In this document: positions 7,036-14,203 of the stretch, piece after piece
How positions within the stretch are numbered: the stretch's first letter is position 1
Layout: each line of letters begins with the position of its first letter
NCBI GenBank assembly: GCA_949288685.1
Contig: CASELB010000138.1
Location: 1 to 14,294, forward strand
Direction: 5' to 3'
Length of the DNA stretch: 14,294 nt
DNA from: an uncultured bacterium
Lineage (GTDB): Bacteria; Cyanobacteriota; Vampirovibrionia; Gastranaerophilales; Gastranaerophilaceae
The notes under the pieces: model-generated
What the model was told of the DNA's origin: nothing
Database searches by the model: none
The model's input: only the letters and a program-made list of their open reading frames with translations
Position numbers and translations under genes: made by a program

Positions 7036-7065
7036 TTAACCTTTTTTGTGATAATATAAACTAAT
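7036..7065. promoter_or_regulatory. 30-bp divergent promoter between DUF721 and the DHH phosphoesterase gene
   Basis: Plus strand: TGA followed by TAATAT (7052-7057) is an extended -10, ending 8 nt before the DHH-gene ATG at 7066, with TATAAA (7055-7060) as an overlapping alternative 5 nt from the ATG. Minus strand: TATTAT (7056-7051) serves the DUF721 gene, with AAAAAGG as a weak ribosome site next to the ATG. The two -10 elements occupy the same bases, and each -35 would lie at or inside the edge of the opposite gene. Polymerase binding in one direction should exclude the other. Confidence 0.5.
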
Positions 7066-8019
7066 ATGAATATTAATATTGATGATAACATAAAAAGTGC
7101 TTCTAAGATACTTATAACATCACATATTAACCCTGACGGCGATACGCTCGGTTCAATGTGCGCTCTATACGGTGCAATTCTGGGAAAATACAAAAAGCAC
7201 GCAGACATGTTTATAACATCAAAAGTACCTTATACCTACAGGGATTTACCCTTTGTTAATCTTGCGGGAAATAATTATAATAAATCTCTTGTTTATGATC
7301 TTGCAATAAGTGTTGATGTTGCAGCAAAAGACAGAATGGGCGATGCTATAGAATTATTTAATAAAGCAAAATTCACAATTAACATTGATCACCATAAAAC
7401 TAACCCTAAATACGGTGATATTAATATAATTGACAGTACTTCCGCTTCTGCCGGACAGATTTTATATAAATATTTTATTGAAAATAACTGGGAAATTACC
7501 GAGCCAATTGCAGAATGCTTATATGTCTCTATACTGACAGATACCGGCGGATTTAAATATGAAAACACTACAGCAGAGACATTAAAAATTGCAGGGGAAC
7601 TAATTAAACTGGGTGTTAATCCCAATAAGGTTTATAAGTCTATTTATGAAACAAAAACAAAAGACAATGTTATGTTTCAGGCAAGTGCAATCAGTAAAGC
7701 AAAGTTCTGCAAGAACGATAAAATTGCGTATATTACTATTTATAAAAAAGATTTGGAGCGTTATAAATCAACAGAAGACTTTACAGAAGGTCTTGTAGAA
7801 AAATTAAGAACAATTGATAGTGTAGAAGTAGCCTTTATTGTTAAAGAAATAGATTCAAAAAGCAGTAAAGTATCTATGCGCTCCAAAAATTTAGATGTTG
7901 CAGAAATTTGTTCAACCTTTTCCGGCGGCGGACATACTTACGCCGCAGGATGCGTAATAAAATCATCTGTCAGCACTTCAGTGAAAAAGATTATTAATTT
8001 AATAAGCAGCAGAGTATGA
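7066..8019 (+). CDS. nrnA: DHH/DHHA1 phosphoesterase, NrnA-like
   Basis: Manganese-dependent phosphoesterase of the type that degrades very short RNAs and dephosphorylates pAp. It has 317 residues, the normal NrnA length. The DHH domain motifs are in order: SHINPDGDTLGS (19-30; His20, Asp24, Asp26), Asp84 in ISVDVA, DHH at 108-110, and LTDTGGF with Asp159. The C-terminal DHHA1 domain ends with the substrate-binding GGGHTYAAG. All metal ligands are present. There is no membrane or PAS/GGDEF-like region, so it is not a GdpP-type c-di-AMP enzyme, though some stand-alone proteins of this family cleave cyclic dinucleotide products. The ATG has no Shine-Dalgarno and lies close behind an extended -10. 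Its stop overlaps the YihY start (ATGA). Confidence 0.9.
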   Translation: MNINIDDNIKSASKILITSHINPDGDTLGSMCALYGAILGKYKKHADMFITSKVPYTYRDLPFVNLAGNNYNKSLVYDLAISVDVAAKDRMGDAIELFNKAKFTINIDHHKTNPKYGDINIIDSTSASAGQILYKYFIENNWEITEPIAECLYVSILTDTGGFKYENTTAETLKIAGELIKLGVNPNKVYKSIYETKTKDNVMFQASAISKAKFCKNDKIAYITIYKKDLERYKSTEDFTEGLVEKLRTIDSVEVAFIVKEIDSKSSKVSMRSKNLDVAEICSTFSGGGHTYAAGCVIKSSVSTSVKKIINLISSRV

Positions 8020-8906
8020 AAAAATACATAAAAGTAATAAAAAGTATAATAAAATCAGTTATTGACAATGATTTCTCCGGCATGGCGGCAGAAATGGGTT
8101 TTATGTTGATTATTGGAATTTTCCCGTTTGCATTGTTTCTTATTGAAATATTTAGCCGGCTCGGTCGAAAATCCTTTGTTAACCCGATATTTATAGCTTT
8201 AAGCAAAGTTATGCCTAATGATGCGCTTGATTTAATTCGTTCTGTTATAAACGAAGTATCATTCTATGAAAAAGGCGGGCTGCTCGCTATTATCGGCTTC
8301 ATCATTACTGTAATCCTGTCAACAAATGCGATGGCTGTGGTTTTAAAAGGTTTAAACAGAGCTTACAAGGTTGAAGAAACCCGCTCATTTATTTATACAA
8401 GGTTGTTATCGCTTACAATGGTATTTGTAAATACGGCTATACTATTTCTGACAGTTAACCTGATTGTTTTTGGTAAAGTTATTTTGAAATTTCTTACAAC
8501 GTCCTTGGGACTAGACATAGATATTGCAAATACTATTTTAATCTTAAGATGGCCGGTTGCTTTTCTGGCACTGTTTGTACTTGCGTATCTGCAATACTAT
8601 ATACTTCCTGACTTAAGCGGTAAAGAGTTGCTACGAAGAAAAAGCGCGCTTCCCGGAACTATATTTTTCTGTATTTCGTGGCTTGCCGGCTCGTGGTGGT
8701 TTTCCATATACGTTAATAACCTTCACACATACAACTTTGTTTACGGAACAATCGGCGCATTTGCCGTATTAATGGTGTGGTTGTATTATACATCAACACT
8801 AATACTAATCGGCGGAGAAATAAATTCCCAGCTTTATAACGTTTTAGAAAGAAAAGATATTATTTATGAAAAGAAAAAGACAAAACACATGGAGGAACAC
8901 CGGTGA
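8016..8906 (+). CDS. YihY/virulence factor BrkB family membrane protein
   Basis: An integral membrane protein of 296 residues in the YihY (UPF0761) family, whose function is not settled; an old assignment as RNase BN is wrong. Six hydrophobic stretches can be traced: about 26-46, 88-112, 130-155, 168-195, 210-235 and 243-268. The conserved C-terminal part reads NFVYGTIGAFAVLMVWLYYT, then ILIGGEINSQL, which is typical of the family. The N-terminal FSGMAAEMGFMLIIGIFPF matches the first family motif. It begins at ATG 8016 overlapping the upstream stop, and ends overlapping the GTG of the HIT gene. The Lys/Arg-rich tail is probably cytoplasmic. Confidence 0.9.
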   Translation: MKKYIKVIKSIIKSVIDNDFSGMAAEMGFMLIIGIFPFALFLIEIFSRLGRKSFVNPIFIALSKVMPNDALDLIRSVINEVSFYEKGGLLAIIGFIITVILSTNAMAVVLKGLNRAYKVEETRSFIYTRLLSLTMVFVNTAILFLTVNLIVFGKVILKFLTTSLGLDIDIANTILILRWPVAFLALFVLAYLQYYILPDLSGKELLRRKSALPGTIFFCISWLAGSWWFSIYVNNLHTYNFVYGTIGAFAVLMVWLYYTSTLILIGGEINSQLYNVLERKDIIYEKKKTKHMEEHR

Positions 8907-9226
8907 CAGACTGTATTTTTTGTAAAATTGCAAACGGAGAATTTAACACCCCGTTTGTATACGAAACGGATGATTTAGTAGCGTTTAAGGATATTAACCC
9001 TAAAGCGGATACTCATATCCTTGTAGTACCTAAAAAACACTTTGACTCACTGAAAGAACTTGATGATGAAGTACTGCTCGGGAAATTGCTCTCAGGAGTA
9101 AAGCAAACGGCTAAGAAATTAGGGTTAGACTCTTATAAAACAGTAATAAACACAGGTAAAGAAGCAGGTCAGGAAGTTTTCCACCTACATATTCACATAT
9201 TATCAGGAAATATAAAAGGAGTATAA
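8903..9226 (+). CDS. HIT-domain protein (histidine triad nucleotide-binding, HinT-like)
   Basis: A compact 107-residue histidine triad protein, likely a nucleoside phosphoramidase or dinucleotide hydrolase of the HinT branch. The N-terminal CIFCKIANGE (4-13) is typical of the family. The catalytic triad is HLHIHIL with His94, His96 and His98, preceded by GQEVF. The start is GTG, overlapping the YihY stop (GTGA), and is fixed by GGAGGA at 8891-8896, six bases upstream. It contains the ribosome site for speE (AGGAG at 9217-9221) within its last codons. The true substrate cannot be told from sequence. Confidence 0.94.
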   Translation: MTDCIFCKIANGEFNTPFVYETDDLVAFKDINPKADTHILVVPKKHFDSLKELDDEVLLGKLLSGVKQTAKKLGLDSYKTVINTGKEAGQEVFHLHIHILSGNIKGV

Positions 9227-9228
9227 AG

Positions 9229-10074
9229 ATGAGTGAATTTTATAAAGAAATTACGCCGGCAGGATTTGGCATTGCGATTAAACAAAAACAAGTTTTATTT
9301 TCTAAACAATCACCATTCCAAAAAGTAGAAATAATTGATTCAGATAGCGAACTTGGAAAAATTTTAACCTTGGATGATTTAATGATGACTACGGAAGGTG
9401 ATGAATTTTATTATCATGAAATGATTTCACATATCCCGATGATGCACCATAAAAACCCGGAAACCGTACTTGTAATTGGCGGCGGAGACGGCGGTACTGT
9501 AAGAGAAGTTCTTAAGCACTCATCTGTAAAAAAAGTGGTGTTGTGTGAAATTGATGGAATGGTAATTGATGCTTGTAAACAATATCTGCCTACAATTGCC
9601 TGCGGGCTTGATGATAACCGTGTAGAAATTAAAGTTGAAGATGCAATTGCATATATTAAAGACAAAAAAGATGAGTTTGATATTGTTTTAATTGATTCAA
9701 CGGATCCTATGGGACCGGGAGAAGGGCTTTTTACAGAAGAATTCTACACAAATGTTAAAAACTCTTTGAAAAAAGGCGGAATAGTTGCCGCACAATCAGA
9801 ATCACCGGTAGTTAATAAAAATGAAATAAAGAAAATGTATAAACTTTTAAAGAAAGTATTTCCTATTTGCGCAGCATATACTTCTCCTATTCCGACATAT
9901 CCTGGCGGCTACTGGGCGTGGGCATACTGTTCAGTTGATGTAGAGCCTTTATCCTATTACGCAGATAATCGTGCTGCCGAAATCACTAAGAGCTGTAAAA
10001 TATACAATAAAGAGTACCATTACGCAAGATTTGCTCTTCCTAACTATCTAAAAGAGCTTTTAGAAAATTGTTAA
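9229..10074 (+). CDS. speE: Spermidine synthase (aminopropyltransferase)
   Basis: Transfers an aminopropyl group from decarboxylated S-adenosylmethionine to a diamine, normally putrescine to spermidine. It has 281 residues. Motifs seen: LTLDDLMMTTEGDEFYYHEM (47-66) with the substrate-facing Tyr-His, GGGDGGT (84-90) for the nucleoside, Glu108 and Asp109 for its ribose, the catalytic Asp156 in LIDSTDPMGPGEGLF (154-168), and PTYPGGYWAWAY near 223-234. These are all intact. Agmatine as acceptor is possible, as in some bacteria. No decarboxylase gene (speD/speH) is in the window. It starts 2 nt after the HIT stop with AGGAG 7 nt upstream, and is the last gene of its operon before a strong terminator. 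Confidence 0.94.
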   Translation: MSEFYKEITPAGFGIAIKQKQVLFSKQSPFQKVEIIDSDSELGKILTLDDLMMTTEGDEFYYHEMISHIPMMHHKNPETVLVIGGGDGGTVREVLKHSSVKKVVLCEIDGMVIDACKQYLPTIACGLDDNRVEIKVEDAIAYIKDKKDEFDIVLIDSTDPMGPGEGLFTEEFYTNVKNSLKKGGIVAAQSESPVVNKNEIKKMYKLLKKVFPICAAYTSPIPTYPGGYWAWAYCSVDVEPLSYYADNRAAEITKSCKIYNKEYHYARFALPNYLKELLENC

Positions 10075-10105
10075 AAAAAAAGAGGGTTAAAGCCCTCTTT
10101 TTTTT
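10073..10105. terminator. Bidirectional intrinsic terminator between speE and the activase-related gene
   Basis: AGAGGG (10081-10086) and CCCTCT (10093-10098) pair around a TTAAAG loop. The left arm is preceded by an A-run and the right arm followed by a T-run, so the stem extends by A-T pairs and a U-tract forms in either direction. It begins inside the speE stop codon and overlaps the stop of the minus-strand gene, and serves both convergent operons. Confidence 0.94.
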
Positions 10106-11228
10106 ATGCATTTACTGTTGCTTGTTTTGCTTTTCTCTGTTTTCGTCTCATTAAATCAACAAAAGCCTCCAGTCTTGTAATATACCCCGCTCTTCCTGTT
10201 TGCTCATCCATAATGAGTGTCAAAATAGGCACTTCACAATCCTTGCGCATAGCAGGGAAAATATTTTGCGACATAATTTCGGGCATACAGGTGAAAGGGC
10301 TAATATGAATGATACCGTCTTTGTGCTGTTCATTAGCATAAGCGACATCAGAAACACACTCCAGCGCATCTCCGCCTATATCTCTCATCAGATATGGTTT
10401 GGCTAACCGTTCAGCCCGCTGTAAGTGTGTTTCACCTTTTCTAAAAGCTTTCGGAATAATTGCATCTTTCAAAAAACTGCTTACCGTAAGGCTGCGTCTT
10501 GTTTGAACTCCCATTCTGCCAAGTTCTCTTTCTATGTTTTGATTTGAAAAATCATCATTAACAAGATATATTTCGCCAGTAATATCAACATTCAAGACTT
10601 CACGATTTGCATCAATGGGAGTTTTTTCTATCTCAGCAAGCGCCTTATGATAAGCCTTTTTTAATTCATGAGTACTGTTCACTTTATCAATAAGTTTTAA
10701 TGCCTTTTTATAATTTTTTTCGGCAGTTCCCGGCGTAATCTCTCTTGCCCTGTAGTATGACAGCGCAGAATCCAAATCATCTATTGCAAAAACTTTTCTT
10801 ATGGCAATATTAATAGCACGCATAAATAAAATAGGGTCATTTTTCTGGGTAAGTTCTTTTAAAAAATTATAAAGCCCTTTTATACCGTCATACAATGAAA
10901 GTTCAATATAATTAGCATTATATCCCATATCCTGCAATGTTTTATGAATATTTTGTCCATATTCGCCTAATCTGCAAATTCCAGGAGAAGTAATCATTGC
11001 AACATAATCTGCACCGCCTTCTATTGCCTCAATAAAATTACCAAGAATAAGTTTATATGGCAAACAAATCGCTTCGGGAGAATTTTTTGTTCCGAGTGAA
11101 AGAGTTTTTTTGTTAGTATACGGAGGAATAAACGCTTCTACTCCAACCTTTCTGAGCGCTGCAGCCCAGGCAATTGATATTGTTCCCATATGAGGAAATG
11201 CAACTTTTATCTTTTTTTCTTGATTCAT
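10104..11228 (-). CDS. CoA-enzyme activase-related / 2-hydroxyacyl-CoA dehydratase D-like Fe-S protein
   Basis: A 374-residue protein related to the C-terminal parts of 'CoA-substrate-specific enzyme activase' proteins and to the HgdB/D-component fold. It lacks the ASKHA ATPase domain. Seen: an N-terminal Rossmann-like start KIKVAFPHMGTISIAWAAAL, Cys55 in EAICLPYKL, Cys85 in SPGICRLGEYG, a helical middle, then GEIYLVNDDFSNQNIERELG (218-237), Cys314 in SPFTCMPEIM, and the family-type ending DEQTGRAGYITRLEAFVDLM (341-360). The three spaced cysteines are the expected ligands of an iron-sulfur cluster; C291 and C331 are extra. The substrate is unknown, and dehydratase activity is not implied. ATG 11228 has AGGA about 8 nt upstream and follows gcvPB by 23 nt. 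Confidence 0.78.
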   Translation of the reverse strand: MNQEKKIKVAFPHMGTISIAWAAALRKVGVEAFIPPYTNKKTLSLGTKNSPEAICLPYKLILGNFIEAIEGGADYVAMITSPGICRLGEYGQNIHKTLQDMGYNANYIELSLYDGIKGLYNFLKELTQKNDPILFMRAINIAIRKVFAIDDLDSALSYYRAREITPGTAEKNYKKALKLIDKVNSTHELKKAYHKALAEIEKTPIDANREVLNVDITGEIYLVNDDFSNQNIERELGRMGVQTRRSLTVSSFLKDAIIPKAFRKGETHLQRAERLAKPYLMRDIGGDALECVSDVAYANEQHKDGIIHISPFTCMPEIMSQNIFPAMRKDCEVPILTLIMDEQTGRAGYITRLEAFVDLMRRKQRKAKQATVNA

Positions 11229-11251
11229 TGTTATATCCTATTCTTATATTT

Positions 11252-12667
11252 TTATGCCCGTAAATCAGGATGGCGTGCGGCAAGAGTTTCATCAACCCTT
11301 TTTACCGGCGCCGAATGAGGAGAATGCATAACAAACTCCGGATTTTCTTTTATTTCATCAGCAATTTTTAACATAATATTTATAAAATTGTCTAAAACTT
11401 CCTTGGATTCCGACTCAGTAGGCTCAATCATTATTGCCTCATGTACAATTAAGGGGAAGTACACTGTCGGCGGATGTATACTGTAATCCATAAGTCGTTT
11501 AGCGATACCTATTGTATTTACCCCCTGCTCTTTTTGCCAATCACCGCTCAGCACAAATTCATGCATACAAGGTTCATCATAAGGTAAAAGGTATGTTCCC
11601 TTTAGTTTTTCTTTTATGTAGTTAGCATTCAAAACGGCATCCGCGCTGGCTTTTTTAAGATTGTTACCCATCATAAGAATATATGCGTACGCCTTAACCA
11701 GCACACCGAAGTTTCCATAAAACGCTTTTACTTTTCCTATTGAGTGTTTAATATTATAGTTTCTGTAATATTTTTGTCCGTCAAAACCAATTACAGGTGC
11801 CGGCAAGTATTCTTCTAACTCCTCTGTAACACAGATAGGACCGGCACCGGGACCGCCTCCGCCATGCGGAGTTGCAAATGTTTTATGCAAATTCAGGTGA
11901 ACAACATCAAAACCCATTATATAAGGATTTGTATATCCCATTATTGCATTAAAGTTTGCACCGTCATAATAGAGTAAAGAACCGTTGTCATGCATAATTT
12001 TTGATATTTCAAGTACTTTTTCTTCAAAAAGCCCTAAGGTATTCGGATTTGTCATCATTATTGCAGCAACATCTTTATCAAGGTGCTCTTTTAAATCGTC
12101 AATATCGACTTGTCCCCGTTCATTAGACTTAATTTGTACTATTTCAAATCCGCACATCTTAGCACTGGCAGGATTTGTTCCGTGAGCGGAATCAGGCACA
12201 AGAACCTTTGTCCTCTTATCATTTTTTACTTCAAAATACTTTTTTATTACCATCATTCCGCTAAGCTCGCCATGAGCGCCGGCACAGGGTTGTAAACTTA
12301 CAGCATGCATACCGGTTATAACTTTCAATGATTCCTGCAAATTGTACATTAATTCCAACGCCCCTTGAGAATCATCATCAGACGCCAGCGGATGGAGATT
12401 TGTAAAACCTTCTAACGATGAGAGCAGTTCATTTACTTTAGGATTATACTTCATAGTACATGAGCCTAGCGGATAAAACCCTTTTTCAATACAAAAATTT
12501 CTGTCTGAAAGTTCTTTATAGTGCCGCATAACCTCAAGCTCACTTAACTGCGGCAAGCCAATCTTTCCCTGTCTGAGAAATTTTGAAGAAATACACTCGC
12601 AGGACAATGTGTTATCTGATAACAATATCCCGTCAACACCATTACTTTTTTCAAAAATAGTTTTCAT
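11252..12667 (-). CDS. gcvPB: Glycine dehydrogenase (decarboxylating) subunit 2
   Basis: The PLP-binding beta subunit of the two-subunit P-protein of the glycine cleavage system, which decarboxylates glycine and passes the aminomethyl group to the H-protein. Length 471 residues is close to the usual 480-490. Seen: FYPLGSCTMKYNP (64-76), GAHGELSG (130-137), DSAHGTNPASA (159-169), and the PLP lysine Lys262 in LNLHKTFATPHGGGGPG. The partner subunit gcvPA, gcvH and gcvT are not in this window, which is unusual because gcvPA normally sits directly upstream. Instead gcvPB is overlapped (ATGA) by a sigma factor gene. ATG 12667 has AGGAG 5 nt upstream. Confidence 0.95.
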   Translation of the reverse strand: MKTIFEKSNGVDGILLSDNTLSCECISSKFLRQGKIGLPQLSELEVMRHYKELSDRNFCIEKGFYPLGSCTMKYNPKVNELLSSLEGFTNLHPLASDDDSQGALELMYNLQESLKVITGMHAVSLQPCAGAHGELSGMMVIKKYFEVKNDKRTKVLVPDSAHGTNPASAKMCGFEIVQIKSNERGQVDIDDLKEHLDKDVAAIMMTNPNTLGLFEEKVLEISKIMHDNGSLLYYDGANFNAIMGYTNPYIMGFDVVHLNLHKTFATPHGGGGPGAGPICVTEELEEYLPAPVIGFDGQKYYRNYNIKHSIGKVKAFYGNFGVLVKAYAYILMMGNNLKKASADAVLNANYIKEKLKGTYLLPYDEPCMHEFVLSGDWQKEQGVNTIGIAKRLMDYSIHPPTVYFPLIVHEAIMIEPTESESKEVLDNFINIMLKIADEIKENPEFVMHSPHSAPVKRVDETLAARHPDLRA

Positions 12668-13257
12668 TCACACTCCTGTTTTATTAAGTCTTTTTTTATT
12701 TTTTCCAGCGCATATTGAATAATTCTTGAAATTCTTGATTGAGAAAGGTTGAATTCCACTGAAATATCCTTAAGTTTTTTGTTATAAAAAAACTTTGCTT
12801 TAATAATTTCGCGTTCTTTTTCAGGAAGTTCATTAATAGCAGTCTCAATACAGGCACGGATTTCAGACATTTGCGCATACGATTCAGGTGAAGCCGATGT
12901 ATCTTTTAGAACAATCGGGTTTTCATTATCCGTTACATCATCTATTGATAAAATAGGGGTATAGTGGGGTGAAGTGTTTTCCTGAGTCTTCAATAAATAC
13001 CATTTATAACGTCTTCTTACTTCATTTCGAATAGCCCATTTTATAGCATTAGAAAGGTATGCGTTATTAAAGTAGGTATTAGAGCGAGCATTTTTAAACA
13101 GATAGTAAACAGTATAGTTACCTACATTTATAACTTCACTATACTCAATCAATCCAAGCGAAGAAAATTTTTTAAACTCTACTTTGCTTATAGTCTCAAT
13201 CAGCTCTTTATATTGAGATATGTCTATTTTCTTTTTATTACCGGTAGCTTCACTCAT
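12664..13257 (-). CDS. Alternative sigma-70 family RNA polymerase sigma factor
   Basis: A 197-residue sigma factor from ATG 13257. Region 4 is clear at about 133-190: INELPEKEREIIKAKFFYNK followed by the helix-turn-helix KLKDISVEFNLSQSRISRII and YALEKIKKDL, closest in wording to FliA/SigB/SigF-type factors. Region 2 is diverged: FSSLGLIEYSEV (31-42) resembles region 2.1-2.2 and YLSNAIKWAIRNEVRRRYKW (67-86) resembles 2.3-2.4, with about 20 extra residues between. A region 3 domain is not evident; a linker (about 90-130) with SIDD and ASPE takes its place. Both ECF and reduced group-3 readings are possible. An in-frame TTG at 13281 is less likely than ATG 13257, which lies 6 nt after a TATCAT hexamer. 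No anti-sigma gene is adjacent. Confidence 0.82.
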   Translation of the reverse strand: MSEATGNKKKIDISQYKELIETISKVEFKKFSSLGLIEYSEVINVGNYTVYYLFKNARSNTYFNNAYLSNAIKWAIRNEVRRRYKWYLLKTQENTSPHYTPILSIDDVTDNENPIVLKDTSASPESYAQMSEIRACIETAINELPEKEREIIKAKFFYNKKLKDISVEFNLSQSRISRIIQYALEKIKKDLIKQECE

Positions 13258-13291
13258 ACTTATATGATACTCGAAAAACAATACGGGTAAA
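13258..13291 (-). promoter_or_regulatory. Sigma-factor gene promoter, possibly leaderless
   Basis: On the minus strand TTTACC (13291-13286), a 16-nt spacer and TATCAT (13269-13264) are followed by ATAAGT and the ATG at 13257. There is no Shine-Dalgarno. The -35-like element overlaps the GGGTAAA repeat described separately, so a protein bound there could control this promoter. Confidence 0.42.
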
Positions 13292-13308
13292 GGGGGTAAA
13301 GGGGAAAA
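13285..13308 (+). repeat. Short G-rich tandem repeat in the sigma/TPR divergent region
   Basis: GGGTAAA at 13285-13291, GGGGGTAAA at 13292-13300 and GGGGAAAA at 13301-13308 form an imperfect three-unit direct repeat. G-runs like this are striking in otherwise AT-rich DNA. Only three runs of three or more G are present, so a standard three-tier G-quadruplex is not formed by it alone. Confidence 0.55.
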
Positions 13309-13340
13309 GAATGTTACATATATAAAACTTCATAATTGTG

Positions 13341-13375
13341 TTGTTAATAACTCTTATGAATGGTAGAATTACCCT
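13341..13375 (+). promoter_or_regulatory. TPR-gene promoter, probably giving a leaderless mRNA
   Basis: TTGTTA (13341-13346), a 17-nt spacer and TAGAAT (13364-13369) preceded by TGG form a good extended -10 promoter. The -10 ends 6 nt before the ATG at 13376, the same spacing as in ribE, and the bases between -10 and ATG (TACCCT) resemble those of ribE (TAGCCT). No Shine-Dalgarno is present. Confidence 0.65.
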
Positions 13376-14095
13376 ATGGGAATGATGGCAAAAAAAATAA
13401 TTATAACAATTTTACTTGCAGTAACATTTATTGTACCCTGTGTAGCCGATGAACAAAATTACTCCGGAGAATCCGTAGATTTATATAATTCTGCTATTGC
13501 AGATTATAAAGCAGAAAAATTTGTCCCGGCACTAAAATCGCTTAATAAAGCAATTACAGCAGAGCCGCAAAATGATTTATACCTTTTTACAAGAGGGGTT
13601 TTAAGATACGACGCCTTTAAAGACTACCCCGGCGCAATTGCTGACTTTAAAAATGTTTTAAAAATTAACCCGGATTATCCGGAAATATATTCCGAGCTTG
13701 CGTATGTCTCCGTATTTAACCGTGATATATCAAGTGCAAATGAGTACTTAGCAATTGCCGAAACAAAAAATAAAAATGACCTGAAGATATTTTTAACCCG
13801 CGCACTTATTTGTATAATTAATCAAAACTACGCAGGAGCTATAATTCAATATAATAAAGCGATTGAAATCTATCCTGAAAATTCTGATTTATACCTCAGA
13901 CGCGGATATGCAAAAGCCTATATAAGAAAGTATCGAGAAGCCATCAAAGATTACGATAAGGCTATAGAACTTAACCCTAAAAACTATTCAGCATACGAAA
14001 AAAGGGCGGAAATTCATAATACTATGCTAAGAACCGGCAAAGCCCGCAAAGACTGGATAAAATCAGACCAGTTACGATTCAATAGAAATAAATAA
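13376..14095 (+). CDS. Secreted TPR-repeat protein
   Basis: A 239-residue protein with a Sec signal peptide: KK after the start, a hydrophobic core (8-20), and a likely cleavage after CVA (Ala24/Asp25). The Cys at 22 is not in a proper lipobox, so a lipoprotein is unlikely. The mature part is tetratricopeptide repeats at about 34-66, 68-101, 103-135, 137-169, 171-204 and a partial final one. The best repeat reads SDLYLRRGYAKAYIRKYREA then IKDYDKAIELNP. Such proteins are scaffolds, here in the periplasm or outside; the partner is unknown. ATG 13376 is chosen for the promoter spacing; ATG 13382 and 13385 are alternatives. It is divergent from the sigma factor gene. Confidence 0.85.
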   Translation: MGMMAKKIIITILLAVTFIVPCVADEQNYSGESVDLYNSAIADYKAEKFVPALKSLNKAITAEPQNDLYLFTRGVLRYDAFKDYPGAIADFKNVLKINPDYPEIYSELAYVSVFNRDISSANEYLAIAETKNKNDLKIFLTRALICIINQNYAGAIIQYNKAIEIYPENSDLYLRRGYAKAYIRKYREAIKDYDKAIELNPKNYSAYEKRAEIHNTMLRTGKARKDWIKSDQLRFNRNK

Positions 14096-14100
14096 TTAAA

Positions 14101-14152
14101 TTTAATATATCAATATAGTATACGCAGTAGTTTACCAGAGTGATATATTAAA
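14101..14152. repeat. 12-bp perfect inverted repeat downstream of the TPR gene
   Basis: TTTAATATATCA (14101-14112) and TGATATATTAAA (14141-14152) are exact reverse complements separated by 28 nt. It starts 5 nt after the TPR stop codon. No T-run follows in the plus direction, so it is not a standard intrinsic terminator. It could be an mRNA 3' hairpin or a spaced operator upstream of the promoter at 14170. Confidence 0.6.
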
Positions 14153-14169
14153 AATATTAATAAAAAAAC

Positions 14170-14197
14170 TTGCACAAAATTATTTATGCGCTATGAT
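14170..14197 (+). promoter_or_regulatory. Promoter of the gene beyond the right edge
   Basis: TTGCAC (14170-14175), a 16-nt spacer and TATGAT (14192-14197) form a good sigma-70 type promoter. Transcription would start near 14204, giving about 90 nt of leader within the window. Confidence 0.6.
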
Positions 14198-14203
14198 TAG
14201 CAA

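Noticed and set aside
13258..13281. TTG start at 13281 for the sigma factor
   Set aside because: It is a rare start without a ribosome site, and it would place the start upstream of the best -10 (13269-13264).
13285..13308. G-quadruplex
   Set aside because: Only three runs of three or more G; a fourth would have to come from splitting the five-G run, which leaves at most two tiers.
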